From Candidatus Omnitrophota bacterium (GTDB lineage Bacteria; Omnitrophota; Gorgyraeia; Tantalellales; Tantalellaceae): a stretch of 7,184 nucleotides of DNA. The notes beneath the pieces are model-generated. The model made no database searches. It saw only the letters and a program-made list of their open reading frames with translations, and was not told where the DNA came from. The stretch lies in NCBI GenBank assembly GCA_013204685.1, contig JABMSC010000191.1:1-7184 (forward strand), in the 5' to 3' direction. Positions within the stretch are counted from its first letter, which is position 1. Each line of letters begins with the position of its first letter. This document shows, piece after piece, positions 1 to 6,887 of this stretch. The translations under genes and the position numbers were made by a program.

Positions 1-450
1 AAAAATGATCAGCAGGACAAAAATGACCAGCAGGACAAAAAGGATCAGCAGTACAATAATGACCAGCAGGACCAGAAAGACAAGCAGGACCAGAAAGACC
101 AGCAGGATCAGAAGGACCAACAGGACCAGAAGGACCAGAAGGATCAGCAGGAGAAAGAAAAAGAGGAGCAGGAGCGCCGGGAGCAGCAACGGCAACAAGA
201 GCAGCAAGAAAAAGAAGAACGAGAGCGCCAGGAGCAGAAAAGACAGCAACAGCAGCAAAGGCAGCAAGAACAACAAGAAGAGCCGCAGGATTATGACGGA
301 ACTGAAATGCAGCCGCAAGATCCAGGGCAAATGACGGAAGCCGAGGCCCAGATGCTTCTTATGGGACAGGAAGAAGAAGAAAGCCGCAGACGGGCGGAAC
401 AAAGAAATGCAATTAGGGCGGGACGGCCCAAAGTGCTCAGGGATTGGTAA
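1..450 (+). CDS. C-terminal end of a Bat-operon protein (BatC-like TPR protein or BatB/TPR fusion), 5'-truncated
   Basis: Frame +1 is open from the first base to TAA at 448-450, giving the last 149 codons of a gene that starts outside the window. The first ~100 residues are low-complexity Asp/Gln/Lys, shifting to Glu/Gln/Arg, and are probably unstructured or coiled. The final part is more ordered: an acidic stretch followed by TEAEAQMLL, then a basic tail ending in GRPKVLRDW. From memory, BatC proteins and VWA-TPR BatB fusions often have a Q/D/E-rich region after the TPRs and end in a short motif finishing in DW. The position directly before batD and batE supports this, because the usual order is batA-batB-batC-batD-batE. 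No TPR or VWA domain is visible in the part present, so BatB and BatC cannot be separated. A competing open frame at 5-334 encodes only Ser/Arg/Thr/Lys repeats and is a shadow of the same repeat. Confidence 0.8.
   Translation, partial: KNDQQDKNDQQDKKDQQYNNDQQDQKDKQDQKDQQDQKDQQDQKDQKDQQEKEKEEQERREQQRQQEQQEKEERERQEQKRQQQQQRQQEQQEEPQDYDGTEMQPQDPGQMTEAEAQMLLMGQEEEESRRRAEQRNAIRAGRPKVLRDW
7..150 (+). repeat. 18-bp tandem repeat encoding six-residue DQQDQK-type units
   Basis: Eight consecutive 18-bp units can be laid out in frame from base 7, beginning with GAT CAG CAG GAC AAA AAT and running to GAC CAG AAG GAT CAG CAG. Each encodes a variant of Asp-Gln-Gln-Asp-Gln/Lys-Lys. The last unit is permuted, and the third carries TAC AAT AAT in place of the usual second half. 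Downstream (151-290) the pattern decays into irregular Gln/Glu/Arg codons. The repeat preserves the reading frame, so copy-number change would alter tail length without breaking the protein. Confidence 0.85.
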
Positions 451-458
451 GTGAGGCC

Positions 459-493
459 ACAGCTTATGTCGATCTTTGATCGGCATAAGCTGT
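459..493. repeat. Strong hairpin 1 of the batD upstream spacer
   Basis: Bases 459-474 and 478-493 are inverted repeats able to form a 16-bp stem with one G-T wobble and a three-base TTT loop. The hairpin starts 9 bp after the stop codon of the upstream gene. There is no T-run directly after the stem (AAAGCCG follows), so it does not fit a standard intrinsic terminator. It could be an mRNA-stabilising or processing hairpin, or an intergenic palindromic repeat. Confidence 0.85.
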
Positions 494-498
494 AAAGC

Positions 499-570
499 CG
501 AACTTACCCCGCCCTTTTATTTATTAGAATCGAAGATTCTAAATAATTTAAAAGAGCGGGGTTAAATTCG
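499..570. repeat. Long imperfect hairpin 2 of the batD upstream spacer
   Basis: Nearly the whole 72-bp segment folds on itself. CGAA 499-502 pairs with TTCG 567-570. ACCCCGCCCTTTTA 506-519 pairs with 549-562 with one mismatch. TTAGAATC 524-531 pairs with GATTCTAA 535-542 around a GAA loop, with small bulges between the blocks. The middle is AT-rich and the outer arms contain a C5/G5-type clamp. No recognised promoter or riboswitch core is seen in it. A role in transcript processing or partial termination is possible but not shown. Confidence 0.8.
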
Positions 571-614
571 CACATATCACTTACGTCGCATTTCATGCTC
601 CGTAAGTGATGTGC
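570..614. repeat. Hairpin 3, ending just upstream of the batD ribosome binding site
   Basis: Bases 570-585 pair with 601-614, giving 14 bp plus a two-base bulge on the left arm. The 15-base loop holds its own small stem, GCAT 588-591 with ATGC 595-598. The right arm ends 21 bp before the batD start codon and about 10 bp before the purine-rich ribosome binding region. It therefore sits where an mRNA structure could influence batD translation, although it does not cover the start itself. Confidence 0.75.
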
Positions 615-623
615 TCATTTAAA

Positions 624-630
624 AAGAGAG
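624..630 (+). promoter_or_regulatory. Weak purine-rich ribosome binding site of batD
   Basis: AAGAGAG lies five bases before ATG 636 and is the only Shine-Dalgarno-like sequence near it. It supports the start at 636 over the in-frame GTG 606 and ATG 609, which lie inside the right arm of hairpin 3 and would put ten extra residues in front of a well-formed signal peptide. Confidence 0.5.
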
Positions 631-635
631 AAATA

Positions 636-2483
636 ATGAAAAAAACAGGAAAATTTATAATTATTTTTATAACAATATTGATGACGGCAGCAAATCTAGC
701 CTGGGCACAGGATGAAAGGTTTGAAGCCAGCATGGAGAGAACGAAAGTTTCTGTGGGCAACCCCGTATATCTTTATCTTACTTTTCACGGGGCCAGAGAC
801 GTTGACACCCCGGATGTTCCGGATGTAAATGGTTTGCAGATAAAATATATTGGACCTGCTACCGAGGTTTCGATCGTGAACGGGAAGGTGTCGAAATCCA
901 TCACACATACATATCTGGTCATAGCCCGTAAAGGGGGGGAGTATGAGCTTGGTCCTTATTCCGTCGGATACAAGAATAAGATCTATAGGACTAATATATT
1001 AATTTTTTCGGTCAGTGACACACCTCTGCAGAAACCTTCAGCAGCAGGTTCGCCTCGCCCGGTTCCCGGGGCTGCAACAGGAGGATACCAGCAGGATGAG
1101 CAGACTTTTGACTTTGGTGATAAATTGTTCCTTGATATTGAAGTAGGAAAACGAAAAGTGTATGTCAACGAAACAGTACCTCTTACAATAACCGTTGGTG
1201 CTTATGAAATGGGGCTGAAAGATATTGAGTTCCCGGTTTTTAAAACTGACGGATTTTCTACCGGTGAGTTTGAACAGCCCGAGCAGAGCTGGAAAATGGT
1301 TCGGGGATTAAATTATAAAGTATTGGTTTTCAGACAGGACCTTTATGCTATCAAGGAAGGGGAGCATATTATAGGTCCGGCTGTTTTACGTGCTAAGGCT
1401 GTTACCAGGAAACAGCCTTCATTCAGGGCCTCTATTTTTGGCATAGATGAGTTCTTTGCCGGGAGGTTCGGGCACAAAGTCTATCCTGTAGAACTTACTT
1501 CAGGGTTAATCCCGGTGACCATTCTTCCTTTTCCTGAGGAAGGTAAACCCCGAGATTTTCAGGGAGCCGTGGGAAATTTTTCAATGGATGTGAACATCGA
1601 ACCCCGGAAGGTTAAAGTGGGGGATCCTGTCACACTCCGCATTACTATACGCGGTGAAGGTAACCTTGATACGGTTACTGCCCCACGTCTTTTAGATACT
1701 GAGGATCTCAAGACGTACGAACCCCAGGTTTCTAAAGAAGGGAATAAAAAGACATACGAACAGATCCTTATTCCTAAATCAGTGGATTTGAAGAAAATTC
1801 CCGAAGTTACGTTCAGTTTTTTCGATCCCAAAAGAGAGAAATACCAGACCCTGAAGAGGGGGCCTTTCCCTATAGAGGTATTGGAGCGTCCCGAGTCAGA
1901 GCGGGTTGTGAAGATGGTTTCTATGCCGGGCGTGGAACAGATGCTGTATCCCCAGGAGGAACTGGGCCAGGACATAATCCACATAAAAGAAAGCACGGGA
2001 AGGCTGCAGAGGCGTGGATCATATCTCCCGGGCCAGTGGCTATTCTGGATAGGACAGATCATTCCTTTGATGCTTTTTGTTTCTTTTTACACTGTTTATA
2101 GCAAAAAGAAAAGGATGTCGCAGGACAAGAGTTACGCTCGCTTCTTGAAGGCCCCCAAAAGGGCCCGGAAGGGCTTGCAGAAAGCAAAAACATATTTAGC
2201 CAGGAAAGATATGCTTTCGTTCTATGACGCGATATTCAAAACACTTCAGGAATATCTCGGGGGAAGGCTCAATATCCCCAGGGGGAATGTCACCATACAG
2301 GTAATACGGGAAAGGCTCCGGCCTGCCGGCTGCGATGAAGAAATCCTGAGTAAACTCGAAGAAGTCTTTTCTAAATGTGAGATGGCCAGATATGCTTCAT
2401 CTATCCCTGAGGGGGCTGAAGCATATCAGATGATGGAAGATGTCAAAAAGATAACCGGGTATTTAGAGAGGATAAAAATATAG
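636..2483 (+). CDS. batD: BatD family exported, membrane-anchored protein
   Basis: The 615-residue product has a basic MKK start, a hydrophobic stretch and an AWA-Q cleavage site near residue 24, which is a clear Sec signal peptide. A large beta-rich extracytoplasmic part follows. Within it a segment at about 26-73 (ERTKVSVGNPVYLYLTF) and another at about 312-350 (EPRKVKVGDPVTLRITIRGEGN) look like related beta-sandwich units. The second is the characteristic BatD pattern with a G-x-GN turn and a following APRL. One membrane helix lies at about 467-488, followed by KKK and a cytoplasmic helical tail of ~125 residues with the LARKDMLSFYDAIFKTLQEYL-type segment seen in BatD. Length fits the family. 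BatD is thought to be a scaffold of the periplasmic/inner-membrane Bat complex, linked in Bacteroides to oxygen tolerance and in other bacteria to envelope stress or virulence. The biochemical role is unknown. batE follows 35 bp later, so they are probably co-transcribed. Confidence 0.93.
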   Translation: MKKTGKFIIIFITILMTAANLAWAQDERFEASMERTKVSVGNPVYLYLTFHGARDVDTPDVPDVNGLQIKYIGPATEVSIVNGKVSKSITHTYLVIARKGGEYELGPYSVGYKNKIYRTNILIFSVSDTPLQKPSAAGSPRPVPGAATGGYQQDEQTFDFGDKLFLDIEVGKRKVYVNETVPLTITVGAYEMGLKDIEFPVFKTDGFSTGEFEQPEQSWKMVRGLNYKVLVFRQDLYAIKEGEHIIGPAVLRAKAVTRKQPSFRASIFGIDEFFAGRFGHKVYPVELTSGLIPVTILPFPEEGKPRDFQGAVGNFSMDVNIEPRKVKVGDPVTLRITIRGEGNLDTVTAPRLLDTEDLKTYEPQVSKEGNKKTYEQILIPKSVDLKKIPEVTFSFFDPKREKYQTLKRGPFPIEVLERPESERVVKMVSMPGVEQMLYPQEELGQDIIHIKESTGRLQRRGSYLPGQWLFWIGQIIPLMLFVSFYTVYSKKKRMSQDKSYARFLKAPKRARKGLQKAKTYLARKDMLSFYDAIFKTLQEYLGGRLNIPRGNVTIQVIRERLRPAGCDEEILSKLEEVFSKCEMARYASSIPEGAEAYQMMEDVKKITGYLERIKI

Positions 2484-2518
2484 CTTGTAGTTAAGAGCTG
2501 ACAAGGAATGGGTAGATC

Positions 2519-3301
2519 ATGAGGATGATTAATTTTGTAAAAATAAGTTTTTTAGTTATGCTGTTCGGCGTCTGTGCAGGCGGGACTTTATGCTTCTCTG
2601 AAAACCTGACCACGGAGGAGCTTTTCAGCCTTGGTAATGACTTTTACGAAAAAGGTGAATATGGCAGAGCTTTAGCTGAATACGAAGAGGTGCTTAAGCG
2701 CGGTCATGAAAGCGGAGCTCTTTATTTTAACATTGCCGATGCTTGCTTTAAGGAGGGGCAGCTGGGAAAGGCTGTCTTAAATTATGAACGAGCTAAGATC
2801 CTGCTTCCGCGTGATGCGGATATAATAGCCAATTACCGGTTTGCCCGTGCAAGCATAAAAACTAAAATCATCGCTCCCAGAGGAATATGGTCGTGGGGCC
2901 CATTAAAAACATATTCCGGAAAATTAAACGTTAATGAATTTACATGGTTTTCGAGTATTTTATATTTATTAATACTGCTATTTCTTTCGGTTACTATCGT
3001 ACGGGCCAATATAACCACTTTTCAAGTGTCAGTCATCGTGCTCATGTTTTTTCTTATAATCCTCAATGTTGTTGTGATTGGCCACAAACTTCAGGTTATA
3101 AAAAAAGGAGCTATTACCATCGTTCCAAAGGCTGAGGCGATGTTCGGCCCCTTTGATTCGGCGACAAAGTTTTTCACATTGCATGAAGGCGTGATGGTCA
3201 CGGTTCTTAAGTCTAAGGATGATTGGTACAAAGTGAGACGTGCTGATGATAAGGTTGGCTGGATCCACAAGGATGCGGTAGAGAAGATAACGGGGGAATG
3301 A
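2519..3301 (+). CDS. batE: BatE family protein: TPR, two membrane helices, SH3-like domain
   Basis: The 260-residue product begins with a signal peptide or N-terminal anchor (residues 1 to about 27; possible cleavage after CFS). Two TPR units follow at about 33-66 (ELFSLGNDFYEKGEYGRAL) and 67-100 (ALYFNIADACFKEGQLGKAV). Two hydrophobic helices lie at about 141-161 and 167-188. A C-terminal SH3-like domain at about 197-257 shows the usual ending DDWYKVR...KVGWIHKDAV. This TPR-membrane-SH3 order is the standard BatE layout. AAGGA at 2503-2507 gives a ribosome binding site for ATG 2519; ATG 2525 is a possible alternative two codons in. The TPRs probably bind other Bat proteins and the SH3-like part may act in the envelope, but this is inferred from the family. 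batE is the last gene of the Bat group here, and a repeat-bearing 140-bp spacer separates it from metH. Confidence 0.92.
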   Translation: MRMINFVKISFLVMLFGVCAGGTLCFSENLTTEELFSLGNDFYEKGEYGRALAEYEEVLKRGHESGALYFNIADACFKEGQLGKAVLNYERAKILLPRDADIIANYRFARASIKTKIIAPRGIWSWGPLKTYSGKLNVNEFTWFSSILYLLILLFLSVTIVRANITTFQVSVIVLMFFLIILNVVVIGHKLQVIKKGAITIVPKAEAMFGPFDSATKFFTLHEGVMVTVLKSKDDWYKVRRADDKVGWIHKDAVEKITGE

Positions 3302-3325
3302 GTAAGAAGTAAGTATTAGGACTAT

Positions 3326-3390
3326 GTGCTGAGTGCCGCGTGCTGGGCGCTGAGTATCAGACCCGGCACTCAACACTCAGAACTCAGTGC
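3326..3390. repeat. Seven-bp-periodic inverted repeat between batE and metH
   Basis: The left half divides into consecutive heptamers GTGCTGA, GTGCCGC, GTGCTGG, GCGCTGA and GTATCAG (3326-3360). The right half carries the complements CCGGCAC, TCAACAC, TCAGAAC and TCAGTGC (3363-3390). The two halves can fold into an imperfect stem of about 31 positions, roughly 20 Watson-Crick pairs plus four G-T wobbles. It has no T-run behind it. The remaining spacer (3302-3325, 3391-3441) shows no recognisable promoter, B12 box or SAM riboswitch. This looks like a dispersed intergenic repeat rather than a dedicated regulator of metH. Confidence 0.75.
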
Positions 3391-3441
3391 TAACAAAGCG
3401 GGCCCATAACTATGATAAGTAACTTTAACGAAGGATAATCA

Positions 3442-6400
3442 ATGTCAAAATCATTTAAAGAAAAATTACAGACTGATATAATCCTCCTTGATGGAGCGTT
3501 CGGGACTTACTTTCAGGCACTTGGGCTTAAGGACGAGCTTTTTAAGGACAAACCCGGATGTATGGAATATTTATCCATAGCGGCGCCTGACTTTGTGAGC
3601 AGGATCCATAACGATTATCTGGAAGCGGGCAGCGATGCGGTCGAAACAAATACTTTCGGTGGGAACGCTATAAAGCTTTCCGAATACGGTTTAGAGAAAG
3701 ATGCTTACCAGATCAATCTGGTATCGACTAAGTTAGCCCGTGCTGCAGCTGATTCCTTTTCGGATGAAGACAATCCCCGCTATGTTGTAGGAAGCATGGG
3801 GCCCACAGGGAAACTTCCTTCTTCTCGGGATCCTGTTCTCGGGGATGTTACATTCGAGGAAATAGAGAAGACTTTTTACGATCAGGCGCTTGGGCTTATT
3901 GACGGAGGGGCGGATGCCCTGCTTATCGAAACGGGTCAGGACCTTTTGGAAATGAAGGCTGCTGTCATCGGGGCTAAAGAAGCGCTTAAAGCGCGGGGCA
4001 AAGATCTGGCGGTAATGGCTCAGTGCACGCTTGCTAATAACGGGCGCATGCTCTTGGGTACGGAAGTGTCGGCGGTCATGGCTACATTGGGATACCTGGG
4101 AGTCGATGTGGTAGGTCTTAACTGCAGTACAGGACCGGTAGAGATGGAGGGGGCGCTCCGCATGTTAAGTGATAATTGTTCCACTTTTATCTCCTGTGTT
4201 CCGAATGCCGGTTTACCTGTTGAGGAAGAAGGCAGAACCGTTTATCCCCTTTCGCCCCGGGAGATGGCGGGGATCATATCAGGCTTTGTGAAGAAATACG
4301 GAATAGATGTGGTAGGAGGGTGCTGCGGCACGAATCCCGAACACATTCGTGAAATTAAGAAAGTATTACGGAAAGCAAAAAAACGGAAAAAACCCACGAA
4401 TACTTTTTATTCCAGTTTTTATCGAGGGTTCGATCTTAAGGAAAAGGATCGTCCCATAAAAATAGGAGAGCGCATTAACACGCAAGGATCCAGGAAAGTG
4501 AAGGAACTCTTGGAGGCCGAAGATTATGACAGTGTGGTTGAGATAGGGAAGAACCAGCAGAAGTATGGAGCGGATATCCTGGATGTATGCAGCGTGCTTA
4601 CTGAAAGATCCACCGAGGAAAGGGATTCGGTTATTCTTTCAAGGAGCCTGTCAGAAAGTGTGCAGATCCCCATTATGATAGATTCGACCAGCTCTGATGT
4701 AATTGAAGCAGCTCTTGAGGCGTATCCCGGGACAGCGTTCATCAATTCGGTAAACCTTGAAGATGGGGGACAGAAGGTTCGCAGGATATTCGATTTCGCG
4801 AAAAAACATGCCTCTTTTGTTGTGAACCTTGTGATCGATGAAAACGGCATGGGTAAAACTGTCGCGAGAAAACTTGAAATAGCTCAGCGTTTGTATGATA
4901 TAGCAACCGAAGAATACGGTCTGGAGCCGCATCGACTGCTTTTTGATATGTTGGTTTTCACGCTTGGCACAGGTGAGAAGGAATACGCCGACGCTGCCGT
5001 AAATACTATGGAAGCGATAAAACAGTTCAAGAAACAAAATCCCGATGCGCTTACCGTTCTGGGGGTAAGCAATGTATCCTTTGGTCTTTCAAAAGAAGCC
5101 CGGAAGGTGCTCAATATGGTGTTTTTGCATCATGCAGTCAAGTCGGGACTGGATACGGCAATAGTGAACCCGATCGAATTTATTTCGTATAAAGATATAC
5201 CCCGAAAAGAAAGAAAACTGACGGAAGACCTGCTTTTTAATAGAGATCCAGAAGCGCTTACCCGCCTGGTAGAATATTTCGCGCAGAAAAAACCGGTAGG
5301 GGAAGCAGCTCAAGCCCTTTCAGCTGCGAGAGATCTCAGTATTGAGGAAAAACTTAAAAAATGTATTCTCGAACGTAATAAATCCGGAATTCTGCCGCTT
5401 GTAGACGAAGCGATGAAGACACATGCCCCGGAAGACATCGTAAACAACATACTTATGGATGCGATGAAGGAGGTCGGGGACCGGCTCGATTCCGGAGAGA
5501 TGGTACTGCCTTATGTCCTGCAGTCAGCGGAAGTGATGCGAAAGGCAATTGAATACCTCAGCGGGTATATGCCGAAAGAAAAAGCAGGGAAAAGGGGCAA
5601 GATCCTGTTAGCTACCGTTTTCGGGGATGTGCATGACATAGGTAAGAATCTTGTGAAAATGATCCTGGAAAATAACGGCTTTTCGGTGATCGATCTCGGC
5701 AAGCAAGTGTCTGTTGAAAAAATAATTTCCGAAGCGAAAAAACACAAAGTCGATGCCGTGGGGCTAAGCGCGCTTTTGGTCTCGACTGCACGCCACATGA
5801 AAACATGTGTGCAGTCAATGTGTGATGCAGGGCTTGATTACCCCGTACTTGTAGGTGGTGCGCCCGTAAATAAGAAGTTTACCGCTGATATTTCCACTTT
5901 AAAAGATAACAGCATATATAAAGGCGGCGTTTTTTATGCAAGAGATGCCTTCACGGGACTAAAGATCATGCAGAGTTTGATGGATACAGATAAAAGAGAG
6001 ACAACTATGGCAGAATATGAAAAACAGTTTGAAGAAACTGCACAGGCTTCGGGCTCCGGGACCCAAGCCCGTACGCCTGACGCCGCATCCCGCACGCCGC
6101 ATTCCGGGGACACCCCCGTTCCGCCCTTTTTCGGTGTTCGTGCTCTTTCTAACATTCCGGTAGATGATGTTTTCAAGTATCTTGATGAGCGTATGGTTTT
6201 TGAGATAGCATGGGGGGCGACGATCAAGGATAAGCTTGAGAAAAAAAGAATAATAGATGAAGAATATAGACCCCTTCTCCACGAGCTTAAAGAAGAAGCG
6301 CTGCGTAAAGGCTGGCTTGATCTTAAAGCAGTTTACGGATATTTTAAGTGCCGCATTACCGGTGAGGACATGGAAGTAATTGACGAGGCAGGGACCTCTT

Positions 6401-6861
6401 TGGAAACATTTCATTTTGCCAGAGGCAAAGATGAAAAAGCGATCGCCTTGAGTGATTATTTTTCAAAAGGAGAAGAGGGTGACGTTGTCGTTTTTCAGGC
6501 TGTTACAGCAGGCAAAAAAATATTTGATGCTATTAATGGATTTAATAAAAATAAAGAGTTTACCAAAGCTTATCTTCTTCACGGCATGAGCGTAAATCTT
6601 GCTGAGGCGCTGGCGGCTTACCTGCATGACAGGATCCGTGAGGAGATGGATCTTAATAAGGACCAGGGCAGGCGATACAGCCCGGGATATCCTCTCTGGA
6701 AAGACATGAAAGACCAGGAAAAGATCTTCCGGCTTTTGGGTGTTGAGGAGAGAATCGGTGTCCGGCTTACAGAGGGGTATCAAATGACGCCGGAAGCGAG
6801 CACTACCGCTATGATCGTGCATAATGATAGGGCGGAATACTCTGCCAGCCCCTTCGATTAA
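3442..6861 (+). CDS. metH: Cobalamin-dependent methionine synthase (EC 2.1.1.13)
   Basis: The 1139-residue cytoplasmic enzyme transfers the methyl group of 5-methyl-tetrahydrofolate via cobalamin to homocysteine. Residues 1 to ~315 form the homocysteine barrel with LLDGAFGT near the start and the zinc cysteines C228 (GLNCSTGP) and C294/C295 (GGCCGTNPEH). Residues ~335-610 form the pterin barrel, with IKIGERINTQGS at 339-350 and GVSNVSFGLS at 541-550. The four-helix cap lies at ~630-715. The Rossmann B12 domain at ~717-850 has D729-x-H731-x-x-G734, with H731 the lower axial cobalt ligand, plus S776 and GG 805-806. The reactivation domain (~893-1139) binds S-adenosylmethionine, with R1078-x-x-x-G-Y1083 and LTEGYQMTPEAS, so the protein should be self-reactivatable with a reductase. 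It is somewhat shorter than E. coli MetH (1227 aa). AAGGA at 3431-3435 supports ATG 3442. Odd points are a GC-rich insert in the B12-reactivation linker and DVC at 381-383 where many homologues have DxN. Confidence 0.97.
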   Translation: MSKSFKEKLQTDIILLDGAFGTYFQALGLKDELFKDKPGCMEYLSIAAPDFVSRIHNDYLEAGSDAVETNTFGGNAIKLSEYGLEKDAYQINLVSTKLARAAADSFSDEDNPRYVVGSMGPTGKLPSSRDPVLGDVTFEEIEKTFYDQALGLIDGGADALLIETGQDLLEMKAAVIGAKEALKARGKDLAVMAQCTLANNGRMLLGTEVSAVMATLGYLGVDVVGLNCSTGPVEMEGALRMLSDNCSTFISCVPNAGLPVEEEGRTVYPLSPREMAGIISGFVKKYGIDVVGGCCGTNPEHIREIKKVLRKAKKRKKPTNTFYSSFYRGFDLKEKDRPIKIGERINTQGSRKVKELLEAEDYDSVVEIGKNQQKYGADILDVCSVLTERSTEERDSVILSRSLSESVQIPIMIDSTSSDVIEAALEAYPGTAFINSVNLEDGGQKVRRIFDFAKKHASFVVNLVIDENGMGKTVARKLEIAQRLYDIATEEYGLEPHRLLFDMLVFTLGTGEKEYADAAVNTMEAIKQFKKQNPDALTVLGVSNVSFGLSKEARKVLNMVFLHHAVKSGLDTAIVNPIEFISYKDIPRKERKLTEDLLFNRDPEALTRLVEYFAQKKPVGEAAQALSAARDLSIEEKLKKCILERNKSGILPLVDEAMKTHAPEDIVNNILMDAMKEVGDRLDSGEMVLPYVLQSAEVMRKAIEYLSGYMPKEKAGKRGKILLATVFGDVHDIGKNLVKMILENNGFSVIDLGKQVSVEKIISEAKKHKVDAVGLSALLVSTARHMKTCVQSMCDAGLDYPVLVGGAPVNKKFTADISTLKDNSIYKGGVFYARDAFTGLKIMQSLMDTDKRETTMAEYEKQFEETAQASGSGTQARTPDAASRTPHSGDTPVPPFFGVRALSNIPVDDVFKYLDERMVFEIAWGATIKDKLEKKRIIDEEYRPLLHELKEEALRKGWLDLKAVYGYFKCRITGEDMEVIDEAGTSLETFHFARGKDEKAIALSDYFSKGEEGDVVVFQAVTAGKKIFDAINGFNKNKEFTKAYLLHGMSVNLAEALAAYLHDRIREEMDLNKDQGRRYSPGYPLWKDMKDQEKIFRLLGVEERIGVRLTEGYQMTPEASTTAMIVHNDRAEYSASPFD
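6050..6126. repeat. GC-rich repeat-like insert inside metH (linker before reactivation domain)
   Basis: 59 of these 77 bases are G or C, far above the flanking coding sequence. It encodes residues ~870-895, a Ser/Gly/Thr/Pro/Ala-rich linker (GSGTQARTPDAASRTP and following). Inside it ACGCCGCAT occurs at 6080-6088 and 6094-6102. The stretch 6066-6107 divides into heptamers AGCCCGT, ACGCCTG, ACGCCGC, ATCCCGC, ACGCCGC, ATTCCGG. CGGGCT 6050-6055 pairs with AGCCCG 6066-6071, and CGGGG 6105-6109 pairs with CCCCG 6114-6118. The frame is kept and PPFFG, a usual start of the reactivation domain, follows directly, so the enzyme should remain functional. Confidence 0.65.
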
Positions 6862-6887
6862 TAGAGGCAGCAAAAAAGGAGCGATAA

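Noticed and set aside
5..334. Open frame of 109 codons rich in Ser, Arg, Thr and Lys
   Set aside because: It is the +2 frame of the repetitive Q/D/K tail; frame +1 is open from base 1 to 450, matches the Bat tail and ends in a family-like DW terminus.
459..570. Intrinsic terminator after the upstream bat gene
   Set aside because: Neither stem is followed by a T-run, and batD and batE appear to belong to the same operon.
606..635. Upstream in-frame starts GTG 606 and ATG 609 for batD
   Set aside because: They lie inside the right arm of hairpin 3, have no ribosome binding site, and would place ten residues before an already complete signal peptide that starts at 636.
1559..2062. Minus-strand open frame of 167 codons within batD
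   Set aside because: It is a shadow of batD with no coherent domain and no ribosome binding site that I can see.
3326..3390. CRISPR array
   Set aside because: The units are 7 bp, degenerate and adjacent, with no spacers and no cas genes nearby.
3302..3441. Cobalamin or SAM riboswitch upstream of metH
   Set aside because: The spacer is short, half of it is the heptamer repeat, and no B12-box-like or SAM-aptamer core is visible.
5934..6414. Two long minus-strand open frames over the metH linker
   Set aside because: They exist because the GC-rich repeat lacks stops in other frames; their translations look like non-protein sequence and they oppose a well-conserved enzyme.
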